Below, in pieces: positions 46,127 to 57,895 of a stretch of 64,000 nt of DNA. Both the position numbers and the translations under genes were made by a program. The DNA comes from Furcasterigmium furcatum. Lineage: Eukaryota; Ascomycota; Sordariomycetes; Glomerellales; Plectosphaerellaceae. Where the stretch lies: the NCBI GenBank assembly GCA_001599815.1, contig BCIA01000004.1, positions 3,188,082 to 3,252,081 on the forward strand, read 5' to 3'. The first letter of the stretch is position 1, and each line of letters starts with the position of its first letter. The notes under the pieces are model-generated. The model did not search any database. It saw nothing but the letters and a program-made list of their open reading frames with translations, and was not told the origin of the DNA.

Positions 46127-48081
46127 CTACCCCTTGTTTACGCGGAACACCGGAGTCTGCGTCATGCCCGTCTCGGCGTAGTACTGCTCCCAGTGATCCA
46201 GCAACCTCTTCATGACCTTTGGCTCCTTCGCAGACAAGTCGTGCATCTCCGCCGGGTCCTTCTCGAGGTCGTAGAGCTCCCAGTCCTCCCTGCCCCTGGG
46301 TGCCAGCATCCAGACCGCCTTCCACTTGCCCTCCCTGATGGCGCGATTTCCGAAGAGCTCCCACCCGTGAATGTGCACCTCCTCCCCGTGGACGGTCGAG
46401 TCCGCGGCATGGTAGTCGGGGGATGAGAGGTGGGACACCCAGGATTTGCCGCGCGGAACGACGACATCACGCCCCCTGAAGGACGTGCCGGGGTGCTGGA
46501 CCTGCGCCAGTTCCAGGATCGTGGGCAGAATGTCCATGACCGTGGTGAAGCGGTGGGTGACGGCCTGTTCCTGGGCCTTGAACGGGGGATACCTGACAAG
46601 ACAGGGGCAACGGATGCCGCCCTCGGTGATCCAGGTCTTGACACCGCGAGACGGCGCCATCGCAGCGCATGCCCATCGGGCGCCTGACGAGCTACTGTCA
46701 GCACCCTGTCACCGAAATCAGGCCAGAACACAATTTTTACTGACCATACCAAGTGAACGAAGTCTTCTCGCCAATATTGTCAAGGGTGTTGTCGTAGTAC
46801 TTCTGAATGACCTGGCCCATCGTTGTCGCGCCTCCCATCATCTGCAGATGTATCAGCTCCTGCTCCAGGTCGGTATCAGAGTATAGCTACTCACCGGTAT
46901 GGCTTCCAGCGCAACTCCTTCGGCCCCGTTGTCGGACATGAACAGGATGAACGTATTGTCAAGCTCACCCGTCGACTCGAGATGGTCCACGACCCGGCCG
47001 ACATTCTCGTCAACGAGATCGACCATGGCAGCGAACGCCTCCATGTTGCGTGCCGAGTATTTCCGCTCCTCTTCCGTCATGTCCTTCCACTCTTTGCCCA
47101 CGATCCCCACCGGAGGAGCGTGCTCGACGTCCTTGGGGACAAGGCCAAGGTCCTTGAGCCGCTGGAGGCGGCGCTGCGTCAGAGCATCCGGTCCGTCATC
47201 GTACATGCCCTCTGTCATCTGGTCAACAAAAATACCCGATAATCCACCCAGGGGCCATCCGTCAACTCACCATACTTCTTCATCACCTCCTTCGGGGCTT
47301 GAAGCGGCCAGTGAGGCGCGGTATACGGCAGGTAGGCGAAGAACGGCTGGTCCTTCTCCTCCTGACTCCGCTCGTCGAGGAACTTGATCATGCGATCGGT
47401 AAAGTACCGGGTAGAGTAAAAGTCAGCCGGCAGGTCCGTCCTGTGATCGATGAACTTGTCACCGTCCATCCAGTGGCCGTCTGTGTTCATGCACGGTATG
47501 ACGATCTCGCCGTCATCGAGCTGGGGCTCGTAGCCATGGTGGTTCCCGGAGCCTGGTAGGAAGGAGAAGCTCTTGGTGAAGCCGCGGCTGCAGGGCGCGA
47601 GTTCCTTGGTCAGGCCGAGATGCCTGGATGCCGTCAGAACGGTCGTCTAAGTGCCGAAGGATAGTCGACTCACCATTTGCCGGACATGACAGTGAGGTAG
47701 CCGCTGTCTTGGAGGATCTCAGAGAGCGCCGCGACCCGCCAGTTCAGATAGCCCTCATATCCCGGCTTGTCTTTGAAGAAGTCGCCATGAGCACGCATGT
47801 GCTCGGCCATCTGACCTGTTCAAGCCGCGTCAGACACGTACGTGGCCGGTACGGATTTGAGAAGCCCTACCAAGACCTGCGATGTGGTTGTCCGTGCCGG
47901 AGAACAGCATGGATCGCGTGGGAGAGCATGCCGAAGCCGTATGGAAATTCGTCATCCGGATGCCATCTTTGGCAAGCTTCTCCAAGACGGGGGTCTTGAT
48001 CTCGCCGCCGTAAGGGGCGATGTCGCTGAAGCCAAGATCATCGGCAACGATGATGAGGAAGTTTGGTCTCTTGGTCGCCAT
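46127..48081 (-). CDS. Arylsulfatase (type I, formylglycine-dependent)
   Basis: Six exons on the minus strand: 48081-47871, 47815-47674, 47623-47271, 47211-46895, 46841-46745, 46683-46127; 558 residues. Metal-binding ADD lies at residues 13-15; the sulfatase signature ACSPTRS places the formylglycine cysteine at residue 52; GKWHLG and FMSDNGAEG supply further active-site and metal ligands. Known reaction: hydrolysis of sulfate esters, releasing sulfate, often induced by sulfur starvation. No signal peptide is seen, so the enzyme is probably intracellular, as are many fungal arylsulfatases. The exon 4 acceptor is fixed by frame at 47212. Divergent from the MFS transporter gene. Confidence 0.93.
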
Positions 48082-49056
48082 GTTTTCCGGCTGTGTTGTC
48101 TGACCACCTGCAGAGTGTGAGAGGAATGGTAACTCTCACGGTTAAGGATGAGCGATCAGGGCTATCGACCGGCTCGGGTATGTCTTGGAATCGGATACCG
48201 GCCAGGCTGAGATTTCGGAACTCGCTGTGGCGTGGTCGGCCAACCCTTTAAACGACGGAGCATCGGTGCCGGGACGCACAGTCTAATGTGTGCCCCCTGA
48301 GCTGCCGACGGAGTTGACGGGGAAGGACGGAGGAAGATCCCCTTGTGGCCCACTTAGTCCTGTCGAGGGGAACTTGAATGGAGACACCAACTCAGATGGA
48401 GCAGAGGTCTCAGGACCGGGTGGAGGCTAGCGACGTGGATACAAGCATCTAGGTGTCTCGATTTTGGGATTCGAGGCTCTGGAAATTCTTATCTTTTATA
48501 CTATCAACAGAGTTGTGCCTTTGACGATACCTTCCACTGGGTGGCCAGGAACTGAAGCCGAAGCGACAATGCCCCAAACAGAGTCCAGCTCCAAAACAGT
48601 GAAGTCCCATAGCCTGCCGATGTGCTGCCAACCTACCTTTCGGTCAGACTTCAAATCCAGATGCTTGCATCTAGCATGGCATCCAATGAAAAGGAGATCC
48701 GATCGGAATTGTCACACAGCAAGTCGATCGGCCCCGAAGCAGCCGTCAAACGGGCCTGGACACCGAGTGCCGGAAGCCGGACGACACGGGGATAGACGGA
48801 GAGCAAGGATCTTCGGTCCTCCATATATCCCCGTACGCTTTTCCACGCTGTCATTAGCGCACTCCAGGTCTGGGGAACATCTCTCTGGGGAGGTTCGGCC
48901 GAGGAAACTTGACTACTTAAACTCTTGATGATCCTTTGACATGGCCATCATCAGCCAGGACACGCAGCTCGCAATACATCAGGCATACTCAAGCCCTTCT
49001 CTGGCTCCATTCTCGTCGAAAAGCTCGGTCACAAACCCGCCGCCGCCGCCGCCATC
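48082..49056 (+). other. Shared divergent promoter of sulfatase and MFS transporter
   Basis: About 0.97 kb. A TATA-like ccatatatcc at 48831-48840 may serve the transporter. An ATG at 48941 opens a short frame out of phase with the transporter; see the transporter entry. Confidence 0.45.
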
Positions 49057-50897
49057 ATGCCGGGCGTCATCGAAAGCATCCGGAGTCTCGACATTCCGGC
49101 GACGTTCAACTTGCAGTTGACGCTGACCATTCTCCTCATTGCCGTGTCGCAGTTCAACTTTGGCTTCGACCAGCAAGGCTTCAACACCACGCAGGCAATG
49201 GACGCCTTCGCCCATTCGTTCGGCACGTACGACGAGTCGACGGACTCCTGGTACCTCGAGAGCTGGTGGCTGTCCCTTTTCACGGGTCTACCCTACATCG
49301 GATTCGGAGCCGGTGAGTTCTCCCTCGGCGCAAGATTCGGGGAGGCCTTGCGTGCTGACGATGCCTCTCTGGCGCACATGCAGGCATCATCATCGGCAGT
49401 TCAGTCAGCAAGAACTTCGGCAGGCGCATGTGCATGTTCACCATGAGTGTCTGGTCCATCATCGCGACGACCATCATCATCACGTCGACGAACCGCGACC
49501 AGATCCTGGCCGCTCGCATCCTGGCCTACATCTACATCGGGATGGAGCTAGCCGTCGTGCCCATCTACCAGTCCGAGATCACCCCGAAGAAGGCTCGAGG
49601 TTTCGTAGTGAGCACATATCAGCTGTGTCTCGCTGTAAGTCATCTCCACCAGGCTCTTTGTTGTAAGCCCCCTAACAGTTGGACATAGGTCGGAGGTCTT
49701 GTCGTCAACGCGGTCGCCCGTGGCACTGGCAGTATGCAGTCGCCCGCGGCCTACCGCATCATCTACGGCCTTTTCTATGTCGTACCGACCATTGTTGCTT
49801 CTCTGATCTGGTTTGTGCCCGAGGTAAACCGCCCTCCGAGAACGCTCACCACAAACTATCCTGCACTCCAGCGCCGTGCTGATATCTCTCTCCCTCGTGA
49901 AGTCTCCCCGCTGGCTCGTGCTCAAGGGCGAGCGCGAGAAGGCCCTCCGAGCCCTCAACCGCCTCCGCCAGGGCAAATTCACCGAGGAAGAGATCAACGC
50001 CGAGATGGCGGAGATCTGCGCTGCCGTTGACAACGACGGCGAGAAGTCCAGCCGCATGATCGACGCCGTCAATGACAAGGTCAACCTCTCCCGAACCGCC
50101 ATCATCAGCGGTGCCTGTTTCCTTCAGCATGCCACGGGTCCCCTCTTTGGTAGCATCTTCGGCGCCTACTATGTACGGTCGCTGAAGTTCATCAACCCCT
50201 TCTCCGTTACGACGACCACATCCGCCATCATGATCGTCAGCGTTCTCATCTGCATGTTCTTGTCGGATACCACTGGACGCCGGTAAGTTCAAGTTCTACC
50301 AGCCCCAAGGGCACCTCGTATTCATTTCGATTATGTTAACATTACACTCCCAGAAACGTCCTATTCATCGGCATCACCATCCAAATGTGCGGCTTGTTCA
50401 CCCTCGGAGGACTCGGCACCATCGAAAACCCCAGCAACTCCGTCAAATCCGGCCTCGTCGCCGGTCTCTGCCTCATGGTCCTCGGCTTCTCCCTCGGCTG
50501 GGGCCCCATCTCGACCGTTCTCTGCGCCGAAATCCCGACGAACAGGCTCCGCGACGTGAGCTACCGAATCGCCAGCATCATCAACGTTGTCACGCAGTTC
50601 ACCGTCGCTTTCAGCCTGCCATACCTGCTTAATGCGCCCTACACCAACCTCAAGTCCAAGGTCGGATTCATCTTCGGCGCCATGGCCATGGTGTCCCTGG
50701 TCTTCGTGTACTTCTGTGTCCCCGAGTGCAAAGGTCGGACGCTTGAGGAGATTGATCTCCTGTTCACGTCTGGAGTGCCGCTCAGGCATTTCCAGAAGGT
50801 CAACCTGGATGACGTCCGTAGTGCGTCGCCGAAGCTTGCCCAGGACGAGGAGGATGTCAAGGAGCCTTCCGAGGTTCAGGTCGAGCAGAGGAAGTAA
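49057..50897 (+). CDS. MFS sugar transporter (sugar:H+ symporter family)
   Basis: Exons: 49057-49312, 49384-49634, 49689-49823, 49903-50282, 50354-50897; 521 residues, about 12 membrane segments. Family motifs: FGFDQQGFNTTQAMD in the first helix, an SKNFGRRMC loop, YQSEITPKKARGF, PESPRWLVLKGE, LSDTTGRRN and the C-terminal PECKGRTLEEIDLLF. Likely plasma-membrane uptake of a hexose, disaccharide or related polyol; substrate unknown. The start is the first ATG in frame, but the frame stays open upstream to 48940 and reads LKPFSGSILVEKLGHKPAAA, which resembles the N-terminus of homologues. A missed upstream exon is therefore likely. Confidence 0.88.
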
Positions 50898-51148
50898 TCA
50901 CTTCGAGATCATTGGGCCGCATCGGAAGGGAATCGATCGCCGTCAGCATCGTGTTCTTCAGCGAGAGCTTTCCGGAAGCAAGGGTAATAGGACGCCCAGT
51001 CTCGATTCTTGCATAGCGTAAAGAATCAGCATTTTGATATCCTGTGAATCGACAAGGAAAATAGCTATTTCATAAAAGCGGTCGTCAAGTCGCAACATCT
51101 GGTCATAACCTAGAAACAGATTCAAAGCATCAACAACACACTCGCTGA
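50898..51148 (+). other. Convergent intergenic spacer
   Basis: About 250 bases between the 3' ends of the transporter and the P450 gene; nothing seen. Confidence 0.5.
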
Positions 51149-52528
51149 TCAGGCCCCCCTCGCCTTCGCCTTGACAAAGAAGTCCACGGGCCTCAAGTTG
51201 AACCACCCATCCTGCTCCAACTGATAGCTCGGATCGGCCATCTCAAAGTCGACTTCCTTGATCAACTTGGCCAGCACAACCATGTTCCATTGCCAAGCGT
51301 AATGCTTGCCAATGCACTCCCGCTTTCCGTTGCCGAACCACTTCTTCACGCCGGCGGGGAGCTTCTCGAACGACTCGCCCATCATCCGCTCAGGCCTGAA
51401 CTCCAGGGGCGCCTCGAACACGGCAGGGTCGCGGTTGACCCCCGCCAAGACAATGATCATGGCCTGGTTGTGGGCAATCTCATACTTGCCGCCCGCCAGC
51501 TGCACGGGGCTCTTGTCGTTCGGCTTGGGGATGGGCTCGATGTTGAAGCCCGGGGCGGCGAAGGACAGACGAAGCGACTCGCGCATGATCCCCTCGATGT
51601 AGGGGAGACGGGAGAGATGGGCGTGGGTGAACTCCTTCTCGAGGACACTGTCGAGCTCCTCCCTCGCCACGGTAATGGCATGAGGGTTCTTCAAGAGGAA
51701 ATAGATGGCCGTGGCGACGAGGCATGGCGCCGTGCTGCTCCCGATGGGCATGGATACGATGTTGTCGATGACTTGGGAATCGCGGAGGGCCTTGCCGGTT
51801 TCCGGATCCTTGTTGTTCATGAGAGCGGTGAGCAGGTCGTTTCGCTGGTGGTGATCGGGGTTCGCCTTTCTGTGATCAACGATCTCCTGAGCGTACGTCC
51901 GCATCGTCTTGATGGAGGACTTGAACTTGCTGCCGTAGACGAGCCAGTTGAGAATCCCCGGGCGCGTCGGGCGCTTCATGGCCTCCGATGTCGAGTCTTC
52001 CATTGCCTTGAGCATGGGATGCTCGGCGCCATTCAAGCAGTTGAGCTTCTTTCCGTACAGCGTGAGCGTGGTAGCTTCGAGGTTCAGCCGGTTCAGGGTT
52101 CCGATAAGAAGGAAACCGTTGCTCCCGCCCCAGGTCTTCCACGTCTGGATCAACTCGCTCGTCGTGTCGCGCATCTCATCGAACCAGGTGACCATGGCCT
52201 GCGGCGTCAGAGTCGGGGCGATGATCCGATGAGCGATTCCCCAGCTCTCCTCGTGGTCATAGGCGGTGAATAGCGCATCGTGCACGGCAGCCCTGATCTC
52301 GACGATCGGCCCGCCCACGTACTTGCGGAACCGCGTCTTATCGCATAGCTCCTCCGCGAGGGCCGCGCTGGCAACGAAGACAATGCCATGACCAAGAACT
52401 TTGATCTGAAAGATCTCGCCATACTTTTCCGACAGTTTCTTCAGAGACCCCCATGTGTTGCTCGGATCGACATCAAAGATGTTGCCGAGCAGGGGCACGC
52501 CAGGGGGCTTGGGGATCGGCTGGGCCAT
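51149..52528 (-). CDS. Soluble cytochrome P450, CYP505/CYP540-like heme domain without reductase
   Basis: Single exon, 459 residues, close to the size of the heme domain of P450BM3/P450foxy. The N-terminus IPKPPGVPLLGNIFDVDPSN matches that group and there is no membrane anchor. The heme loop is WFGNGKRECIGKH with the ligand Cys405. MRESLRLS supplies the ExxR pair, and FRPERMM is the PERF-like motif. No FMN/FAD reductase domain follows; the frame stops at GWFNLRPVDFFVKAKARGA. In the I helix the usual AGHETT-type sequence is MPIGSSTAP, lacking the acidic residue. Known CYP505 enzymes hydroxylate fatty acids; this one would need a separate reductase or a different oxidant. No intron. Confidence 0.88.
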   Translation of the reverse strand: MAQPIPKPPGVPLLGNIFDVDPSNTWGSLKKLSEKYGEIFQIKVLGHGIVFVASAALAEELCDKTRFRKYVGGPIVEIRAAVHDALFTAYDHEESWGIAHRIIAPTLTPQAMVTWFDEMRDTTSELIQTWKTWGGSNGFLLIGTLNRLNLEATTLTLYGKKLNCLNGAEHPMLKAMEDSTSEAMKRPTRPGILNWLVYGSKFKSSIKTMRTYAQEIVDHRKANPDHHQRNDLLTALMNNKDPETGKALRDSQVIDNIVSMPIGSSTAPCLVATAIYFLLKNPHAITVAREELDSVLEKEFTHAHLSRLPYIEGIMRESLRLSFAAPGFNIEPIPKPNDKSPVQLAGGKYEIAHNQAMIIVLAGVNRDPAVFEAPLEFRPERMMGESFEKLPAGVKKWFGNGKRECIGKHYAWQWNMVVLAKLIKEVDFEMADPSYQLEQDGWFNLRPVDFFVKAKARGA

Positions 52529-54731
52529 GTTGATGGAGATGAGGAGCAAGTGGGCGAGGATTGGGGAAAAGTAGCACTGGAACACAATGTTGATCCATCT
52601 CTGCGTACGGGGAGTGGCAGTCTTTTAACCTCCTCTGGGTTGCACAGTGATCCGAGCATGCATGCTGCTGGGCAACTGGAACGGCGGCCGACGTCACGGG
52701 TCTAAGACATGCAGCCGTTGTGTCTCACCCTGGACCCTATCATGAAGATGGCTGGCTGGGTAACACTGCAACTGCTGATTTGCAGAGCTTATCATTGGCC
52801 GGCCACCTCATTTCCGGTCCGAGATGATGCTTGATGCCAGCGAAACATGCAGGTTCAGCGCACGCGCCGGCCCGTCCCCTCCTCGGAGCCACAATCGATG
52901 TGATGTCGCTACTCCGCAATCAGCGGATGAAGGTAGGCACTAGTAAATGTTAATCAAAGGCTGCTCTCTCCGCTGTTACTGGCAGATTGCTTGGTCAGTC
53001 CTGCGTATCGTCTCCGTTGAAGGCATGAGTTGTTGGTGGCTCAGTGTCGAGTCGACATCCATGCTGCGGAGGCAGAAGTTCCAGCCCTCAAAGTGCCTCA
53101 GCTTCCGGTACTCTACCACTTAGGCCCATCGTTGATAGGGCCATGCCGTAGTTCTGGATACACCCATGGGTGTTCGGGGCCGCCATGGGGCCGCAGTGGC
53201 CGTAGATATTTTAGCAGACTCTCAACGGATTCGGGTGTAAAGGTGCCGGAGAGACCTGTAGAACGGCGAAGGCCACTTCCCGAAACTGTGGGGCCGCACA
53301 CGGCCTTGTCGACCGGCGCCGGCAACGGAGGCCGGCCGGTGCTCAGACATACGCGAATACCCAGGACGAGCGGTTCGCACCCACTCCATCCCGAGTTGTT
53401 AGCGTTCAGGATGAAGATCTCTTTGAGCCTGAGCCCAAATTGTCGCCGCGATGCCGAAGCATGTCGGGCAACAGGTGAGACGTTCGAGGCATGAGTGCAG
53501 AGTCCACTACCGGGCCTGTAGTCGAGCTGCACACGAGGGGGCAAGGCTGGCGCGCTCAGAGCAAAGCCTTTTATCCCTTGGAGTTCTTGAACCTGAATAT
53601 GCACGATAGCGCATGGGGGAACAACTCGATGGGGTCAAGAGGTGGCATATCTGGTCACGTGGGAAAGGATGAGGAGGAGGAGCCGAAAGTCACATCGTCA
53701 CATCCACCAGAGGACGCAGGCCCCTGGCATTATCTTCCTGGCTCATGCAGCTACAGAGGGCCGCACGTGGAATTGGGCTGCGTACCGCTCAGGAATCAGG
53801 TAATGCAAAGAAGGTGAGGCCACCACACCACACCATATGAAGCTTGCGGTTACAAAATGGCTCATCCGAATACATCAAGGCCAAGAAGCTTGGTTGACCA
53901 ACTTCTACCATCAACTGCCCAAAGTGGCTCGACGACCCGATTTGAACCCCCTCTGAGCTGCCGATAAATCAGGAACTTTGTGCAGGAGCCTGCGCTGTGC
54001 CGCAGGCAAGCATCACGTGGTTGACCACATATGATACCTTGGTCCTTGGCTATGTGCCGCCATCTTTTGACTCAGGATGCGCGGAGTCGTCCGCTTCAAG
54101 GGCCATGCAATGTAAATCCTCGGGCTCAAGGTCAGTGCTACTAGTACCTATACTATGCTGCTTTATGTCTCACAGGCTGGGCTCATATGCCGGCCGGCGA
54201 CCCGAATCGTGTGAATTCATTCTTCACAACCCGTCAGAGTAACAGACATCAGTGGAGACATGTGAAATGGGATGTACTTACCCATGCCATCAAGTGCGGG
54301 GGGAAAAGAATCGCTCGTGGGCTTTGGCCGGGTGTACAATTCAGGAGGCAGCTGGCAGCCTTGGCTGCAGAATGGGCTCAGTCGCACGCAGGGGTCGATG
54401 ATCCTGCTTGAATGATTCTTGGTGGCGGCCATACCGAGAGTGCACGCAAGTCCGCACCACGATTCTTCATGCAGCATTCGATATCACACGGCGCCAAGGT
54501 GGCAAAGCTTTGGGATGCCTTGGCGCAACCTCTTCCTGAACCTTTTCGGGGTTGCGGCCGGATGCTCTCTCTCTATTGAGCCATGTGCAGAGTGGCACGA
54601 CGTTCCAAGACTTCCATAAGCAGGGAGCACAGTCGTCAAACCCATAAATATGTAGGGTCGTCATCAGACGGGGACTGATCGTTCTGAGTGTGTCCTGATC
54701 AGCATGCCACCCACCTCGTCTTTCGCCCATC
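52529..54731 (+). other. Long intergenic region
   Basis: About 2.2 kb with no supportable gene; ORFs on both strands are short and lack motifs. A TATA-like cataaatatg at 54643-54652 lies about 80 bases upstream of the LysM gene. Confidence 0.45.
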
Positions 54732-56640
54732 ATGCGCTGCCTCGTGCCAGTCAGTCTCTTGGCACCCGCCGTGCTCGCCGCGGTTGTGAACTTGAACATT
54801 TCAAGCTCTCCCTCACAGTCCCTCACACAATCCCTCCCTGTCTCTCTGGCCCCCTCAGAGTCCCTACCCGCCAGGGTCCACGGGGGAAGCCGTCTGGCTG
54901 CTCTCTCACGCCTGCTCGGCCTGGATCCGTTGTACCCGTTTGACCCCAGAGCGTCGCCGTTCTGCACCTGGTGGTACGACTACGAGGGTCAACCGTGGGA
55001 GCCTTCGTGTGAAGAGATTCCCGGGCTCGCCGGTATTACTCGTGCCCAGTGGGTTCTCTGGGTGAGTGTCGGCATGGATCCAGCAGAAACCAGCTTCTAA
55101 TCATGAGAAGAACCCCGTCCTTGCCGAGTCGTGTGACAACTATGTTCCTTTCAATTCATACTGCGTCGAGGCCTTCCATCACCCGGAGCCCGTGCCGACG
55201 ACCACGTCGACCTCGACTTCCACTGGACAGCAGCCCCCGACCACCACGACCACCACAACGAACAACCCTCCGACGACTACTGACCCCGGCAACGGCATCA
55301 CCACCCCGACACCCATCCAGGACGGCATGGTTGCTAACTGCAACAAGTTCCAGCCCGTGCGCGAGACGACCACATGCACTAGCATTGTGAACTGGACCGG
55401 TATCACCTTTGCTCAGCTTCTCAAGTGGAATCCTGGCATCGGCGCAAACTGCGAGTCTCTCTGGCTCGGCACGCATGCCTGTGTTGGTGTCATCGACGAC
55501 GACGAGCCTCCTGGCAACGGCATTGAGACTCCTCTGCCTATCCAGCCTGGCATGGTCACCAACTGCAACAAGTTCCAGCCCGTGCGTGAGACCACCACCT
55601 GCGAGAGCATCGTGAACTGGACCGGCATCACCTTTGCCCAGCTCCTCAGGTGGAATCCTGGCATCGGCGCAAACTGCGAGTCTCTCTGGAGGGGCACAAA
55701 TGCCTGTGTGGGCGTCATCGGGGGCGACGATCAGCCTCCCACGCCGACCACCAACCCCGGCAACGGCATCACAACTCCTTCGCCAGTCCAGTCCGGCATA
55801 CCCACGAACTGCAACAAGTTCCAGCCCGTACGCGAGACGACAACCTGCGATAGTATTATAAACTGGACCAAGATCGACAGACGGGATTTCCATGCCTGGA
55901 ATCCAAGTGTCGGAACAAACTGCCAGAACCTTCAGGTCGGCACAAATGCTTGCGTCGGTGTCATCGACAACACGGCGAGGAACGGCATCCCGACTCCCCT
56001 TCCCATCCAGCTGGACATGGCGACCAACTGCAACAAGTTCCAGCCAGTACGCGCGACGACCACGTGTGACAGTATCATAAACTATAACAGGATCACCTGG
56101 GCCGAGTTCCTGAGCTGGAACCCCAACGTGGGAACCAACTGCCAGAACCTGCAGGTGGGCACCAACTCCTGCGTCGGCGTCGTCGACAACACGGCCAGGA
56201 ACGGCATCAGCACGCCGACGCCCATCCAGGCGGGCATGGTGTCCAACTGCAACAGGTTCGCCACCGTCAGGCCCACGACGACCTGCCAGGGAATCCTCGA
56301 CTGGAACTCCATCTCGCTGGCCGACTTTGTGAAATGGAACCCGGCCGTCGGCGCTACCTGCGGCAACCTCTGGTCCAACACGTTCGCGTGCATCGGCGTC
56401 ATCGGGGGGAGCCCCACGCCGACGCAGCCTCCCACGGGAGTGACGACGCCGACGCCGACGCAGGCCGGCATGGTCTCGGGATGCACCAAGTTCGCCCAAA
56501 TCAGGCCGACGACGACCTGCCAGGGCGTGCTCGACTGGAACGGCATCACGCTGGCCAACTTCGTGAAGTGGAACCCAGCCGTCGGGAGCAACTGTCAGAA
56601 TCTGTGGGCGAATACGTGGGCATGCATCGCAGGGCCTTGA
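54732..56640 (+). CDS. Secreted multi-LysM domain protein
   Basis: Two exons, 54732-55061 and 55111-56640; 619 residues. A signal peptide (MRCLVPVSLLAPAVLAAVV) is followed by one diverged LysM-like unit spanning the intron (SCEEIPGLAGITRAQWVLWN ... YCVEAF) and, after a Thr/Pro linker, six tandem LysM units. Each has the pattern NCNKFQPVRETTTCxSI, then a WNPxxGxNC core and ACVGVI, with four Cys. Linkers are Pro/Thr/Gly-rich, with GNGIxTPxPIQ repeated before units. Known family role: binding chitin or N-glycans; secreted fungal LysM proteins shield hyphae or sequester chitin fragments from host receptors. Whether this one is an effector or a cell-wall protein is not decided. Confidence 0.93.
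55426..55689 (+). repeat. Recent tandem duplication within LysM units 1 and 2
   Basis: 39 bases are identical between 55426-55464 and 55651-55689, 225 bases (75 codons) apart, within a longer near-identical stretch. The other units are more diverged. Confidence 0.8.
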
Positions 56641-57895
56641 AGGGGTTGGAGCCTGTGTGCAGAGGATTAGCGATGGCCATGGGGTCTTTCAGCTGCGAGT
56701 CTTAAAGGAAGCTGCTTGTGTCTTAATAAAGTCCGCTATATCAAGTAAAAGACGCCTCTGAAGATCTGTGGATATATTTGAGTTGAGACAGGAGAAGCTA
56801 TCTCTTGAAAAGATGATGCGATGCAAAATGGGGATGCAGCTCTTCTCACAGTTGTCCGTCCACGAGGCACTGTCGCAATATCACAAAGTGCCAAGTGCCT
56901 CAAGACCAAAGCCAGACGCTCTTGCCAAACTCTCCATTTTCCACTATATCTCTTGGTCAGCACCATGGATGTGATGATTCGGATTCGAGGGCGTCTTGGG
57001 GCGACCCCAGACTATGGGAGTCTGGACACATGCCTTCACATTCTCTGGATCACAAGTTGGGAGTAACTCTCTCCTACCTCCATAGCCCCGCACACTTCAA
57101 CACAACAATGAGGATACTGCATTTTCTCTTCGGTGAGTGTGCGCTGTAGATTTTGAAAGGCGTTCTGCCGAGTCAGCAACCAGGGCCAACTTCACCTGTG
57201 ATACGCGTGTACGCTCAGGGAACCGGTTTGGCTGTCAGTTAAGGGTTCTTAAAGCTCTTCAGTGTCAAGGGCTCAAATCAAGATGTTTAGAGGATATCCC
57301 GCAGAACGATCGCAAGCAGCGTATGATTCAGAATTTGGGATAATATGTGAGCGGCTCGGGACTTGGGCAGACAGTAGGACGGCATCACCCCCTTACGGTG
57401 TATCACAGAGTTACAGCCTACTCAACGCAGGGTTGATAAGAACTACGTCGAATCCGAGGGAGGAGATGCCGGTGATTCTTAGGAGACTACTTGACTGCCC
57501 GGCGAGATATGTCTGAAGCCCGACGATGACTCGATCTTCAACCACCCTCAAGAGGCTTGATGAGGTTCCGACACACTCGGCGCCCTTTCCGGTCTAACGA
57601 CCGATAAATTGCTGCCCGCCCGATCGCCTGTAGCTCATGTCTTTCCTCTACCAACAGCCACAGCCATACAGCGAAATCACAACTGCACACCTCTCAAGAC
57701 TACCTCTTAAGAATTCGCCAATTCTTGCCATCCCAAGGACAATTTCTCGGCACATACACCGCAGTCACAGCCCTCAGCGTCCGCTCACACACACCCGTGC
57801 ACAACAGTCTGCAAGCCCCTCAAGACTTTGATCCTCCACTCCTTCACCACACTCAACAAAGCACCTCCACGTTCACTGGCACTCTTTCCCTCACA
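56641..57895 (+). other. Intergenic
   Basis: About 1.25 kb without a supportable gene; the last 250 bases are probably leader and promoter of the Cys-rich gene. Confidence 0.45.

Noticed and set aside
53925..53970. Second B-box-like string (gatttgaaccccc)
   Set aside because: No matching A box, anticodon stem or acceptor stem on either strand.
55156..56499. 447-codon minus-strand ORF across the LysM gene
   Set aside because: It is the antisense shadow of the tandem LysM exons; low-complexity, with no domain, and the plus-strand gene is clear.
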